Notes: generated by a model not told the origin, from the letters alone. Positions 46,978 to 56,171 are shown, counted from the stretch's first letter. The stretch is DNA of 64,000 bases from Stratiformator vulcanicus (GCF_007744515.1 NZ_CP036268.1:1383640-1447639); one strand, 5' to 3'. A program made the numbers and translations.

Positions 46978-47006
46978 AAGGGCGGCTCCGTCGTGGAACC
47001 GCCCTT
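46978..47006. terminator. Hairpin between convergent genes
   Basis: Arms aagggcggctcc and ggaaccgccctt (one mismatch) with a 5-base loop. It lies 55 bases beyond the stop of the leftward Cys-rich gene and about 190 bases beyond the hydrolase stop; the T-tract is poor on both strands, so termination is likely but not certain. Confidence 0.6.
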
Positions 47007-47060
47007 GTGCTGATTGTCGCCGGTCCCGGAGTGCGGGCCGGGTCGGCGTTGCCGATAGAG

Positions 47061-48443
47061 TTACAGGCTGCACTTATCGTCGCAGGGCATGCTGCAGGTT
47101 GGCGTGGGAGCACAGCAGCTCGGCACGCAAACCGGAACCTTGCGGCAGACCGTCCGCGGCACGCAGACGACCTTCGTGTACTCGACCTTACGCGGCACGC
47201 ACTTGGTCTTCGTCACGTACTTCACGGTGCAGACTTGCCGCGGCACGCAGTAAGGGACTCTCCGTGTGCGGGTCTCTTTGACCGTGTGGCAGGTCGTGAC
47301 GGGGACCTTCTTCGTGATGCACTGGGTCGTCATCTTGCAGGTCGTGTAGGGAATCCGCTTCGTGATGCACTGATTCACGTAGTGGCAGGTCGTGACCGGC
47401 ACCTTCTTCTTGACGACGCACTTCACCGTGTGGCAGGTCGTGTAAGGGACCTTGCGGGTGCGTGTCTTCGTCACATAGCGGCAGGTCGTGACAGGAACCT
47501 TCTTGCGGATCGTGACCGGAACTTTGCGACAGACGGTGTAAGGCACCTTCTTGTGGCAAACTTCGGAGACGTACCGCGTGCAGCAGACGGCTCTCTTTTC
47601 GACCTTCGGGCACCAGACCTTTTTGCAGATGATGCGGTCCGGGCACTGCACCTTGACGGTGTGACATGCCGGGGGAGCGGCACAACTGCAGGCGTCCGCA
47701 CCACAGGCACAGCTCGGGGCAGCCGGGGCACAGCAGGTGGGCCGATCAACGACGCACTTTTCGATGACCTGGCCGGGAATCCGCTGTTGAACCGTCTTCC
47801 AATAGCCGGTGCACACGTCGACGTACTTCGTCTCGGTGATCGGCTTCTTGACCGTGTAGCAGACGTCTTTGTAGCAGGTGTCGGTGACGGTCTTGAAGGA
47901 CTGGCAGCAGACCTCCTTGTAGCAGGTGCTGTAGACCGGCTCGCAGTAAGACTGGCAGACGGTCTTGTAGCAGGTCTTGTAAACCGGCTTGCAGATCGTC
48001 TGGCAGACTTCTTTGTAACAGGTCTTGTAGACCGGCTTTTTGACGTTGCAGGTGACGGTCTTGTAACAGGTCTTGTAGACCGGTTTGCAGACCTTCTGCG
48101 TCACGGTTTTGTAGCAGGTCTTGTAGACCGGCTTACAAACCGTGTAGCACTCATTGCGATAGCAGGTGTCGTAAACCGTTTTCTTGCAGGGAACCGGGAC
48201 CTGCTCGCAAACGGTCTCCATGACGGTCTTGCAGCAGCGGATGGTCTTCGGTTCGTAGACAGTCTCTTGGACCGTCTTGTACGTCACGCAATCAGATTTC
48301 GCAGTACAGAAGTCGCCGGTTGGCGCGCAGCAGCTGGGGGGGCAGCAGTCGTAGCTGGACGCCCCGCACAGTCCTGCCGCCGCGACCTGGAGATTAACCA
48401 GGCACGCGGTCGCGAAGACGGCGATCCAGGTGTGACTTTTCAT
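47061..48443 (-). CDS. Cys-rich repetitive envelope protein (YTV type)
   Basis: 460 residues, ATG start, Sec signal peptide (HTWIAVFATACLVNLQVAAA). The mature protein is built from short repeats ending or starting in Cys pairs: K-P-V-Y-K-T-C-Y-K-T-V in the first half (about 7 copies, residues 95-190) and K-V-P-V-T-T-C-x-Y/T-V in the second (about 8 copies, 320-440), separated by a Cys/Ala-rich segment. Such Val/Tyr/Thr/Cys repeats are those named YTV in planctomycete cell-wall proteins. Very high Cys and Lys content suggests a cross-linked, secreted structural layer; exact placement in the wall is inferred from the family. The frame on the opposite strand is open throughout but is a shadow. 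The upstream region holds the promoter. Confidence 0.85.
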   Translation of the reverse strand: MKSHTWIAVFATACLVNLQVAAAGLCGASSYDCCPPSCCAPTGDFCTAKSDCVTYKTVQETVYEPKTIRCCKTVMETVCEQVPVPCKKTVYDTCYRNECYTVCKPVYKTCYKTVTQKVCKPVYKTCYKTVTCNVKKPVYKTCYKEVCQTICKPVYKTCYKTVCQSYCEPVYSTCYKEVCCQSFKTVTDTCYKDVCYTVKKPITETKYVDVCTGYWKTVQQRIPGQVIEKCVVDRPTCCAPAAPSCACGADACSCAAPPACHTVKVQCPDRIICKKVWCPKVEKRAVCCTRYVSEVCHKKVPYTVCRKVPVTIRKKVPVTTCRYVTKTRTRKVPYTTCHTVKCVVKKKVPVTTCHYVNQCITKRIPYTTCKMTTQCITKKVPVTTCHTVKETRTRRVPYCVPRQVCTVKYVTKTKCVPRKVEYTKVVCVPRTVCRKVPVCVPSCCAPTPTCSMPCDDKCSL

Positions 48444-48736
48444 GGGAATGTGTTTCCGTTCGTAAGGGGATGCAACTCGCGGTCAAGGTCGGACCGACCG
48501 GTCGGGTGTAATCCTCTCGACCGGTATCCTTTCGTTCGTCATCGGAGACTGCGTCGCTCGACCGGTTCGCCCCGATTGCCGCGTCTTCCACAACTGCCGA
48601 GCTTCGGTGCCTTGCGCCTGCGGCACGATCGGCATATTCGGAGGACGCGGAGGATCGCGAGGGCCTGCATTGCCGGTTAAGGTCGGACGTCGTTTTTCAG
48701 AAATCAGGCCGTCGCAAAAATTTGATTGGAGTTCCG

Positions 48737-49558
48737 ATGAAGTTCGCCATGTGTCAGGAGCTGTTCGCGGACCTCTCGTGGGAAGAGCAGTGTCGCAAGA
48801 TCGCCGGCTTCGGTTACGAAGGAATCGAAGTCGCGCCATTCACGTTGGCGCCGAACATCAACGACGTGACCGCCGCCCAGCGCGGCGATCTCCGACGAAC
48901 CGCCGAAGCAACCGGGCTCGAGATCATCGGCCTTCATTGGCTCTTGGCGAAGACTGAGGGCTTTCACCTCACGACCGATGACGAATCGGTTCGCGAGCGG
49001 ACGGCTGAGTATCTGATCGCGCTGGCCGATTGCTGCGCCGACCTGGGCGGCGAACTGATGGTGTTCGGCTCCCCGCAGCAGCGCGGTTTGCAAAACGGCA
49101 TGTCGCGCGAGGATGCAATGGCGAACGCCGTCGGCGTGATTCAAGCCGCGATGCCGACTTGTGAGGTCCGCGGCGTCAAAATTTGTATTGAACCACTCGC
49201 ACCGAATGAAACCGATTTTATCAACACCTGCGCGGAGGGCGTGGAACTGATTGAACGCGTCGGATCGCCGAACGTCTGCCTGCATCAGGACGTCAAAGCG
49301 ATGCTCGGTGGTGAGAACGTGCCGGTCCCGCAGGTCATCAAAGACTTCGCTCGTTGGACCGGTCACTTCCATGCGAACGACGTCAATCTGCAAGGCCCAG
49401 GTATGGGCGACGTGTCTTTCGAGCCGATCTTCGAAGCGCTCAAGCAGAGCGCTTACGACGGTTGGGTCTCGGTCGAAGTGTTCGACTATTCGCCCGGCGG
49501 CGACGTGATCGCCGAGCGCAGCATCGACTACATGCGCGACGTTTGGTCGCGCGTGTGA
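48737..49558 (+). CDS. Sugar phosphate isomerase/epimerase (xylose-isomerase-like TIM barrel)
   Basis: 273 residues. Start placed at ATG 48737 because GGAG lies 5 bases upstream; the frame is open to TTG 48722. The protein has the AP-endonuclease-2/xylose-isomerase TIM barrel: GYEGIEVAPF near the N-terminus, IIGLHWLL, ICIEPLAPNETDF with the metal-ligand Glu, VCLHQDVKAML, GHFHANDVN with a His ligand, and GWVSVEVFDYSPG with the last Glu. The four metal ligands typical of hydroxypyruvate isomerases, tagatose 3-epimerases and inositol catabolism enzymes seem present. Without neighbours in a sugar pathway the substrate cannot be told. It is monocistronic. Confidence 0.88.
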   Translation: MKFAMCQELFADLSWEEQCRKIAGFGYEGIEVAPFTLAPNINDVTAAQRGDLRRTAEATGLEIIGLHWLLAKTEGFHLTTDDESVRERTAEYLIALADCCADLGGELMVFGSPQQRGLQNGMSREDAMANAVGVIQAAMPTCEVRGVKICIEPLAPNETDFINTCAEGVELIERVGSPNVCLHQDVKAMLGGENVPVPQVIKDFARWTGHFHANDVNLQGPGMGDVSFEPIFEALKQSAYDGWVSVEVFDYSPGGDVIAERSIDYMRDVWSRV

Positions 49559-49863
49559 TGGCATCAATCGGTTGCATGATCGAGCCGAACGCGCGATTCG
49601 ATGCGCGATCACTTCGAAGAAAGTATGCGCCGACAACGTGTTAAGACGTTGATAGGGCTTGCAGAAAAGTAGTGAATGCGTAGCATGTGCGGCGGTTGGG
49701 GGAGTCGCTTATCGCTTGATGCTTTTGGGGAAGCAGCAAGCAGCTTGATGAGAAATTTCTCTCTTCCACGAACACGGTTGTTCTGAACGGCAACCAAGCC
49801 GCCTTAAGAGCCCGGAGCCAGCGGTTAGGTTGCCACCGATTGTCCGTTACAGGAGGACGAGTG
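49559..49863. other. Intergenic region before the histone-like gene
   Basis: 305 bases with no credible ORF. The last 13 bases hold aggagg, a nearly ideal ribosome binding site, 7 bases before the GTG at 49864. I recognise nothing else. Confidence 0.5.
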
Positions 49864-50115
49864 GTGGCTAAGAAAGCTGCAACGAAGAAAGCTGCAACCA
49901 AGAAGGCCGCAACCAAAAAGGCGGCACCGAAGAAGAAGGCGGCCAAGAAGAAAGCGGTCAAGAAAACTGTCAAGAAGAAGGCAGCCAAGAAGACCGTCAA
50001 AAAGAAGGCAGCCAAAAAGTCTGTCAAGAAGAAGGCTGCCAAGAAGCCCACGGTGAAGAAGAAGACGGTCAAGAAGAAAGCGACCAAGAAGAAGGCGGCC
50101 AAAAAGAAGAAGTAG
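49864..50115 (+). CDS. Lys/Ala-rich histone H1-like DNA-binding protein
   Basis: 83 residues. Start GTG 49864 was chosen because AGGAGG ends 7 bases before it; GTG 49861 also fits. The whole protein consists of K-K-A-A-T-K, K-K-A-A-K-K and K-K-T-V-K-K repeats and Pro-containing variants, as in the C-terminal tails of eukaryotic H1 and bacterial Hc1/Hc2-like proteins. It should bind and condense DNA, without a folded domain. The repeats are also visible at the DNA level (aagaaggc, aagaaagc), so length may vary between strains. A clear terminator follows at 50169. Confidence 0.85.
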   Translation: MAKKAATKKAATKKAATKKAAPKKKAAKKKAVKKTVKKKAAKKTVKKKAAKKSVKKKAAKKPTVKKKTVKKKATKKKAAKKKK

Positions 50116-50168
50116 GCCTGACGGCCTGGCATGTCGCGACTTCCAATCGCGCGATGTTCTTATTGGCA

Positions 50169-50201
50169 GACGGCCGGTCCCCACCGGTCGTCTTTCTTTT
50201 T
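50169..50201 (+). terminator. Rho-independent terminator of the histone-like gene
   Basis: Arms gacggccggt and accggtcgtc (one G-T wobble) around cccc, then tttcttttt. It lies 53 bases after the stop. Confidence 0.9.
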
Positions 50202-50263
50202 GCGCGATCAAAAACGGTGCGAGACTCGTTCACGCACTAAGTCGCAGGCAATCACGCCAGTGC

Positions 50264-50983
50264 TTACGCGCAAGATTCGTGCGCATCTTCGGGGTCCAAT
50301 TGCCCGAGCGCATTTCGGGCGGCGGCCTGTTCGGCCTCTTTTTTGTTGCCGCCCCATGCCGGTTCGAACGTCTCCTCGCCCACGACCGCGACGACTTGAA
50401 ATCGTTTCGAATGGTCCGGCCCCGATTCTCCCAAGAGTCGATAAGACGGCGTCAGACCGAGCCGCGCCTGCGTGTAGTGCTGAAGGCGGCTCTTGTAGTT
50501 CTCCGAAACTTCGAGCGAGAGCAGTCGCGCCATCTCATCGCGAATCACCGGCTCCAAAAAACGACGCGCGGCGTCAAAGCCCCCGTCGAGATACAAACCG
50601 GCGATCAGCGCCTCGAACGCCGCACCGAGGACCGAGTCGGGAATCGCATCAGCTCCGCTGAGTCCCTTGCCGAGCAGCACGAATCGATCGAGACCTAACT
50701 GCGACGTCATTCGAGCGCAGGTCACGCGACTGACCAACGTCGACTTCAACCGCGTGAGGTCTCCTTCAGTCGCATCGGGCTGTTCGCGAAACAGCAATTC
50801 GCACACGATCAGTCCGAGGACCGAGTCGCCAAGGAATTCGAGCCGTTCGTTCGAGTCGCTTCGCGTTGCCGCAATCGAGGAATGCGTCAGGCAGTGCATC
50901 AGCAATTTGCGGTCGCCGAACGTGTGCTTCAGAATTCGTTCGCATTCGGTGAGCGACACATCGAAACCGGAAGCTTGAGACAT
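50264..50983 (-). CDS. rnc: Ribonuclease III
   Basis: 239 residues, ATG start. Cleaves double-stranded RNA in rRNA and mRNA maturation. N-terminal endonuclease domain with the signature NERLEFLGDSVLGL (catalytic Glu and Asp) and the later Asp/Glu pair in DSVLGAAFEALIAGLYLDGG. The C-terminal dsRNA-binding domain starts near residue 165 (NYKSRLQHYTQARLG) and ends with KKEAEQAAARNALGQL. Length and layout are normal. It is convergent to the histone-like gene, with the terminator between. Confidence 0.96.
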   Translation of the reverse strand: MSQASGFDVSLTECERILKHTFGDRKLLMHCLTHSSIAATRSDSNERLEFLGDSVLGLIVCELLFREQPDATEGDLTRLKSTLVSRVTCARMTSQLGLDRFVLLGKGLSGADAIPDSVLGAAFEALIAGLYLDGGFDAARRFLEPVIRDEMARLLSLEVSENYKSRLQHYTQARLGLTPSYRLLGESGPDHSKRFQVVAVVGEETFEPAWGGNKKEAEQAAARNALGQLDPEDAHESCA

Positions 50984-51369
50984 GGATTTAGCCGCAGAGA
51001 AATCGTTACCGGCGGATGGGGAAGGCCTCGAATCAAATCTGAACCCTGCTGAGCATAATAGAGGGGCTTCGAGCGACGAAAGCGTTCGGCCTAAGTGTCG
51101 GGCCGGCGTGTCGGGTCAGTCTGGCCCGAACCGTTCGGTGCCGGGGAGATCGTAGTCGCTGATTTCACCGAGAGCACAACGACAAATTCAGATTCTCCAA
51201 CGGTCAAACCACGATTTACGTAGACAATGGCACGGGTCCAGGTTTCTTGAATCCGGCAAACGCTTTCTGAACACTCATGATGCCCTCCGAACGGAATCGG
51301 ATGGGGCCACTTCGGAAAACGGCGTCGCGCCGGCCATTCGTTTTTCCAAATTGAAGGAGTTACAGGCTT
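50984..51369. other. Divergent intergenic region
   Basis: 386 bases between rnc (leftward) and the protease gene (rightward). A ribosome binding site (gaaggagttacaggctt) precedes the protease ATG. No ORF or repeat of note; the promoters of both genes should be here but I do not call boxes. Confidence 0.5.
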
Positions 51370-52938
51370 ATGAAAATGTTTCGCACCAGTGCGAGTTGGG
51401 TCGGCGGGATCGTCGTCGGGGCCGTCATCGCCGGAACCGTCGGCGTGTGGGCTCAGACCACGCCCGGCCCTGATCTCTACAAAAGCAAAGAAGCCAAGCA
51501 GGGGGCGATTGACGCCCGCAATCTCTCGAGCGCTTTTCGGGACGTCAGCGATGCCGTTCTCCCGGCGATCGTTTCGATCGAGGCAACCTCGAAACGGCGG
51601 GAAGTCGTTGTTGGCGACAGCCCCTTACCGTTGCAGCAGTTCGAAGGCACGCCCTTCGAACGCTTCTTTGAGAACGATCCGCAATTGAGGCAATTCTTAC
51701 GACGCGGGCCACAGGCTCCGCAGGGGCAGCAGCGACGGCAGTTTATGCCGTCGCGACAGTCGAAAGGCTCCGGCTTCATCATTGATGCGGCCAACGGAAT
51801 CGTGATGACCAACAGCCATGTCGTCCGAGGCGCCGAAACCGTGCTCGTCAAACTCAGTGATGGTCGCGAATTCGAATCGACTGATTTCGAGACCGATCCT
51901 CGAACCGACGTCGCGATCGTGCGCATCGAAGCCGACAACCTGAGCGAAGTCGCCTTGGGCGACAGTGACGCCGCCAAAGTGGGTGACTGGGTGCTCGCCT
52001 TCGGCAGCCCGTTCGGCCTTGATATGTCGGTCACCGCCGGAATCGTCAGTGCCAAGGGCCGCGGACCGGGCATCAACGAACGCGAGGATTACATCCAAAC
52101 CGATGCGGCTATCAATCCCGGCAACAGCGGCGGACCGCTCGTCGATCTTTCCGGACAGGTCGTCGGCATCAACACGGCGATCTCGTCTCGGAGCGGCGGA
52201 TACGACGGCATCGGCTTCGCCATTCCGGTCTCGATGGCCCGTTGGGTCGCCCAGCAACTCATCGACAACGGCGAGGTGCAACGGGCTTATCTCGGCGTCG
52301 GCATTCAGCCGCTCAGCAACGACTTGGCCGCGCAGTTCGGTACCGACCGTGCCCGCGGGGCGATCATCACGCAGGTCTTCGAAGGCAGTCCGGCCGATCG
52401 AGCGGGGCTGCAGGTCGGCGACCTCGTTCTGACTCTCGACGGCCGCGAAGTGACCGGCCCTCGAAAGCTGCAGGCGATCGTCGAATTGCTCAAGATTGAC
52501 GACAGCTACCCGGTCACGCTGCTCCGCGATGGCAAGAAAATGACGTTGAACATCACGTTCAACGAAATGCCGGAGGACTTCGGCCGCGTCGTCAACACGA
52601 GCGACTCCGACGGCGAGTCAGAAGAACAGTCGGAGGAAGCCTCGGTCGAGTTCGATGACCTCGGCCTGGAGCTTCAGGACCTGACCTCAGACGTTGCCGA
52701 ACAACTCGGATACGGCGAAGGTGTCCGCGGTGTGGTGGTCACGGGAGTGACTCCGGGTTCGCCGGCCCAATTCGCGGGCCTTCGCCCGGGGTTGGTGATT
52801 TCACGAGCCGGCAACTCGGGTCTGTCGTCGGTCGATGACTTCAAAACCGCCTACGAGGCGGCGAATGTCGAAAACGGACTGCTGTTGCTGATTCGGAGTC
52901 CGCAGGGGGCCCGATTCGTGACGCTGAACGTCGAATAG
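51370..52938 (+). CDS. HtrA/DegP-type serine protease with two PDZ domains
   Basis: 522 residues, ATG after gaaggag. An N-terminal hydrophobic segment (ASWVGGIVVGAVIAGTVGVW) acts as signal or anchor. The trypsin-like domain has the full triad: H150 in TNSHVV, D180 in RTDVAIV, S253 in INPGNSGGPL. PDZ1 spans about 305-400 (AYLGVGIQPL; SPADRAGLQVGDLVLTLDG). An acidic linker of about 20 residues (DGESEEQSEEASVEFDD) leads to PDZ2 (about 435-520; GSPAQFAGLRPGLVISRAG). It should degrade or refold misfolded envelope proteins. Gln/Arg-rich residues before the catalytic domain (about 100-130) replace the usual L-A loop. Name uncertain among degP, degQ and degS types. Confidence 0.95.
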   Translation: MKMFRTSASWVGGIVVGAVIAGTVGVWAQTTPGPDLYKSKEAKQGAIDARNLSSAFRDVSDAVLPAIVSIEATSKRREVVVGDSPLPLQQFEGTPFERFFENDPQLRQFLRRGPQAPQGQQRRQFMPSRQSKGSGFIIDAANGIVMTNSHVVRGAETVLVKLSDGREFESTDFETDPRTDVAIVRIEADNLSEVALGDSDAAKVGDWVLAFGSPFGLDMSVTAGIVSAKGRGPGINEREDYIQTDAAINPGNSGGPLVDLSGQVVGINTAISSRSGGYDGIGFAIPVSMARWVAQQLIDNGEVQRAYLGVGIQPLSNDLAAQFGTDRARGAIITQVFEGSPADRAGLQVGDLVLTLDGREVTGPRKLQAIVELLKIDDSYPVTLLRDGKKMTLNITFNEMPEDFGRVVNTSDSDGESEEQSEEASVEFDDLGLELQDLTSDVAEQLGYGEGVRGVVVTGVTPGSPAQFAGLRPGLVISRAGNSGLSSVDDFKTAYEAANVENGLLLLIRSPQGARFVTLNVE

Positions 52939-53087
52939 AGAAAGTTCGGAGAACTTTCAAAAGTTCTTCAAACTTCGTCCAACGGTTTTCTCAATCGATC
53001 CGTAACAAAATTGGGAACCGCTGAGAGAATGAGATGAGACCCGGTCGCAAGGCCGACTACGCATCTGAGGGCGCCTGCCCTATTCAA

Positions 53088-53117
53088 AGCCCCCGGCACT
53101 ATGCCGGGGGCTTTTTT
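53088..53117 (+). terminator. Rho-independent terminator after the protease gene
   Basis: Perfect arms agcccccggca and tgccgggggct around cta, then six T. It lies 149 bases past the stop codon. Confidence 0.93.
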
Positions 53118-53210
53118 CGTGGCCGCAACGAGCTTGCTTTCCCCCCGCCGAATCTGGTGACATGATGGGACGTATCGACAAACGCTGTTCACTGAAATGA
53201 TCCCTCCGAC

Positions 53211-54185
53211 ATGATTCTCCGAACGGTAATTCTGAGTCTGACCGTCTGCGCCTCGATCTTCGCCGCGGCTCCGGCGACGGCCGAGAAGTCCGAGGCCGTT
53301 GCGCGCATTCCGGTCCTGACGGGGGAGTCGTATCGCGTTTGCACCTCCCCCGACCTGGGCGAACTGAGCGGACCGATCGAACGCAAAGAGCACATCGTCG
53401 ATCACGGCTTCTTACAGGCCGAAGACGGCACGTGGACGCTCTGGGCGTGCATGCGAGGAACCAAAGTGAGTCGGTTGCTCTACGGCTGGCGCGGGGAGTC
53501 GCTGACCGCCGAAAATTGGCAACCGCTCGGCGTCGTCGCGCGAGCCGAAATAGAATGGGGGGAGAAGAAAGTCGAAGAGAACGGCCGCATCACAGAGCAA
53601 ATGCAGGCACCGTTTTTCATGCAGGAGGAGTTCCGGGGCTGGCCCTATCTGTGCTTCTACAATTCGGGCGGGATTCGCCTGATGGTCTCACGTGATGGGA
53701 AGGACTTCGAGCGGCTCGACCTGGGCGGCGATCGCGGTAATCTGCTCTATCCCGATGGCGGTCGCGACGTCATGCTGCTCAAATCGAATGGAACCTATTA
53801 CGCCTATTCGACCGTCTCGACCCTCGATCGACGCGGCTATGTGAATCTGCGGACGTCAAAAGATCTGCTCGATTGGACGCCGTCGAAAATGGTCTCATTC
53901 GGCGGGAAAGCGGGTTCCGGCCCGGTCAGTGCCGAGAGCCCCTACGTCGTCGAACTCGACGGTTACTTCTATCTTTTTCGAGCGTCGTCGATCACCTTCA
54001 AGACGTACGTGTATCGTTCCGACGATCCGACCGATTTCGGAATCGATGACGACTCGAAATTGATCGCGGAGTTTCCAATCAAAGCTCCCGAAGTGTTCGC
54101 CCACGAGGGTGAGTGGTACATCAGCGACCTCGCCGACTTCAAAGGCATCAAACTACACGGGCTGAAATGGCCCGTAGCGGAATAG
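53211..54185 (+). CDS. Exported GH43-like five-bladed propeller protein
   Basis: 324 residues with a Sec signal (RTVILSLTVCASIFAAAPATA). The mature protein reads as a glycosyl-hydrolase-43-type propeller: repeated strands such as GTWTLWACMRG, GWPYLCFYNSGGIRLMVSRD, GTYYAYSTVSTLDRRGYVNL, SAESPYVVELDGYFYLFRAS and APEVFAHEGEWYISDL, with an acidic residue at the strand positions expected for the family (E in AESP, E in APE). It likely acts on polysaccharides outside the cytoplasm; substrate unknown. The upstream terminator at 53088 isolates it from the protease gene. A stem-loop element (54208) separates it from the next gene. Confidence 0.75.
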   Translation: MILRTVILSLTVCASIFAAAPATAEKSEAVARIPVLTGESYRVCTSPDLGELSGPIERKEHIVDHGFLQAEDGTWTLWACMRGTKVSRLLYGWRGESLTAENWQPLGVVARAEIEWGEKKVEENGRITEQMQAPFFMQEEFRGWPYLCFYNSGGIRLMVSRDGKDFERLDLGGDRGNLLYPDGGRDVMLLKSNGTYYAYSTVSTLDRRGYVNLRTSKDLLDWTPSKMVSFGGKAGSGPVSAESPYVVELDGYFYLFRASSITFKTYVYRSDDPTDFGIDDDSKLIAEFPIKAPEVFAHEGEWYISDLADFKGIKLHGLKWPVAE

Positions 54186-54207
54186 ACTTCACGATACCCC
54201 AACGCAC

Positions 54208-54269
54208 ACAAGCCCGACGCGCAAGCGAGGGCGATTTCTTAAAGTCCCTCGCTGGCGCGTCGGGCTTGT
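54208..54269. repeat. Palindromic pair of the repeat family (24-bp stem)
   Basis: acaagcccgacgcgcaagcg, then aggg (54208-54231), pairs almost perfectly with ccctcgctggcgcgtcgggc, then ttgt (54246-54269), around a 14-base loop. It sits in the 120 bases between the propeller and phosphatase genes. Confidence 0.95.
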
Positions 54270-54305
54270 TTACTAAAAATATCTTCGATTTACTCAATCT
54301 CGCTC

Positions 54306-56171
54306 ATGACTCGACTCATACTGCTTGCCACCTTCGTTTTCTCCGTCGCGACATCCGCCGGTGCGGGGCCGTTCGAAGGATTCCCGAAACTTGATGACGC
54401 CGGTAGCGGTGAGTGGTGGAAGGTCGCCCAACGGCGGCCCGAAGGCGACTTCCGTAATCTGATGGTTCCGCGTGACGAGGTCATCGGCTTCGGGCTCTAC
54501 ACCGTCAGCGATGGCGTGCTGAAACTCTCCGCCCAGCTCTATCCGTTATTGCCCGAAGAGTCCCGCGAAGTCACGCTCGAAGTGAATCGTGATGGGGCAT
54601 GGGAAAACGTCGGTACCGAAAAGGTCCACGAACTCGGTTGGTCGGCGTTGTTTCGCATCGAAGATTGGGACGACGCGCAAGGCGTCAAGTACCGGCTCAG
54701 TCACGACGGCGGATCGACGTACGAAGGCTTCATCCGGAAGGATCCGGTTCACCAGGATGAGATCGTCGTCGGACTGTTCTCGTGCAATTCTAATAAAGAC
54801 CGCGGCGACCGGCAGTCGGTGATCGACAACGTGAAACGAATCGATCCCGATTTGCTCTTCTTCGCCGGTGATCAAAGCTACGACCACACGCAGCACTCTG
54901 CGGCTTGGCTGATGTGGGGCCGACAGTTCGCCGACATCATTAAGGATCGCCCGGTGATCGCGATTCCTGATGATCACGATATCGGGCAGGCAAATATCTG
55001 GGGCGAGGGTGGCAAGCGGGCCGAGAGCTCCGCCGGGCCGGCCGGCGGTTATTACTACCCGGTCAATTACGTCAACATGGTTCAGCGCTGTCAGACGTCC
55101 CACCTGCCCGACGGATTTGACCCGACGCCGATTCAACGCGACATCAGCGTCTATTACACGTCACTGAACGTCGGCGGGGTCGACTTCGCCATCATTGAAG
55201 ATCGCAAGTGGAAGACGGGACCGAAGGGTAAAATCCCGCAGCAGGGTCCCCGTCCCGACCATATTATCAATCCCGATTACGATCCCGCATCGATCGACGT
55301 GCCCGGTCTGGAACTGTTGGGCAAGCGCCAGCTCGACTTTCTCAACAAGTGGGGTCAGGACTGGACCGACACGCAGATGAAATGCGTGCTCTCGCAAACG
55401 ATCTGGAGCGGGGCGGCCCACCTGCACGGCCGCGATTCCTCGCGATTGCACGCCGACCTCGACAATAACGGCTGGCCGCAAGCCGGTCGGCAAAGAGCGG
55501 TCCGAGAGCTGCAGCGCTGCCTCGCGGTGCACCTGTGCGGGGACCAGCATCTCGGCACGGTGACCAAATACGGCATCGACGAATTTCGTGACGGCCCGTG
55601 GGCGTTCTGTGGCCCGGCCGTCGTCAATTCCATTTACAGCCGGTATTGGAGCCCGATCCCCGGATCAGGATCAAACTCATTCGACGATGTTCCGCTGCAA
55701 TGGACCGGGGATTATCTCGACGGTTTCGAGAACAAACTCACGATGCGGGCGTACTCGAATCCGGATGAGAGCCCCGATTACGGTTCCGGCTACGGCATCA
55801 TTCGCTTTAAGAAATCGACACGTGACATCATCTTCGAATCGTGGCCGCGATCGGCGAGCGAAGGTTCAAAGCAATTCGTCGGTTGGCCGGTCAAGGTCAA
55901 TCAAATGGCCAATGACGGCCGCGAGCCGATCGGCTATCTGCCCACGTTGGAGTTCGAAGGAGACGAACCGCCGGTCGTGCAGGTCGTCGCCGAGTCAACG
56001 GGCGAGATTATCTATACGCTCCGCCCCAACGGCTCGTTCTTCGATCCGCCCGTCTACGGGGATGATCGCTACACGATCAAGATCGGTCCCGATCGCCCCG
56101 ATCAGGTTTACCTTCCGGGGCAACGCGTGATGAAGAAGGGCGAGAGCTCGATCGACGTCTCGTTTGATTGA
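54306..56171 (+). CDS. PhoD-like metallophosphatase, exported
   Basis: 621 residues with a Sec signal (TRLILLATFVFSVATSAGAG). An N-terminal beta domain (about 40-150) is followed by the metallophosphoesterase core: FSCNSNKD, FFAGDQSYDH (metal-binding Asp), AIPDDHDIG (Asp-Asp-His), FAIIEDRKWK and HLCGDQHLGTV near the C-terminus, in the order seen in PhoD-type alkaline phosphatases. A C-terminal beta part (from about 500) ends the protein. It should hydrolyse phosphate mono- or diesters outside the cytoplasm. Some PhoD relatives in planctomycetes may act on other substrates, so activity is tentative. No Pho-box was identified. Confidence 0.88.
   Translation: MTRLILLATFVFSVATSAGAGPFEGFPKLDDAGSGEWWKVAQRRPEGDFRNLMVPRDEVIGFGLYTVSDGVLKLSAQLYPLLPEESREVTLEVNRDGAWENVGTEKVHELGWSALFRIEDWDDAQGVKYRLSHDGGSTYEGFIRKDPVHQDEIVVGLFSCNSNKDRGDRQSVIDNVKRIDPDLLFFAGDQSYDHTQHSAAWLMWGRQFADIIKDRPVIAIPDDHDIGQANIWGEGGKRAESSAGPAGGYYYPVNYVNMVQRCQTSHLPDGFDPTPIQRDISVYYTSLNVGGVDFAIIEDRKWKTGPKGKIPQQGPRPDHIINPDYDPASIDVPGLELLGKRQLDFLNKWGQDWTDTQMKCVLSQTIWSGAAHLHGRDSSRLHADLDNNGWPQAGRQRAVRELQRCLAVHLCGDQHLGTVTKYGIDEFRDGPWAFCGPAVVNSIYSRYWSPIPGSGSNSFDDVPLQWTGDYLDGFENKLTMRAYSNPDESPDYGSGYGIIRFKKSTRDIIFESWPRSASEGSKQFVGWPVKVNQMANDGREPIGYLPTLEFEGDEPPVVQVVAESTGEIIYTLRPNGSFFDPPVYGDDRYTIKIGPDRPDQVYLPGQRVMKKGESSIDVSFD

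Noticed and set aside
46851-48680. 609-codon open frame on the plus strand
   Set aside because: Antisense to the Cys-rich YTV gene, begins in the heptamer array, and has Arg/Leu/Ala-rich composition without domains.
48704-49636. 310-codon minus-strand frame
   Set aside because: Antisense to the TIM-barrel isomerase, whose motifs and ribosome binding site are clear.
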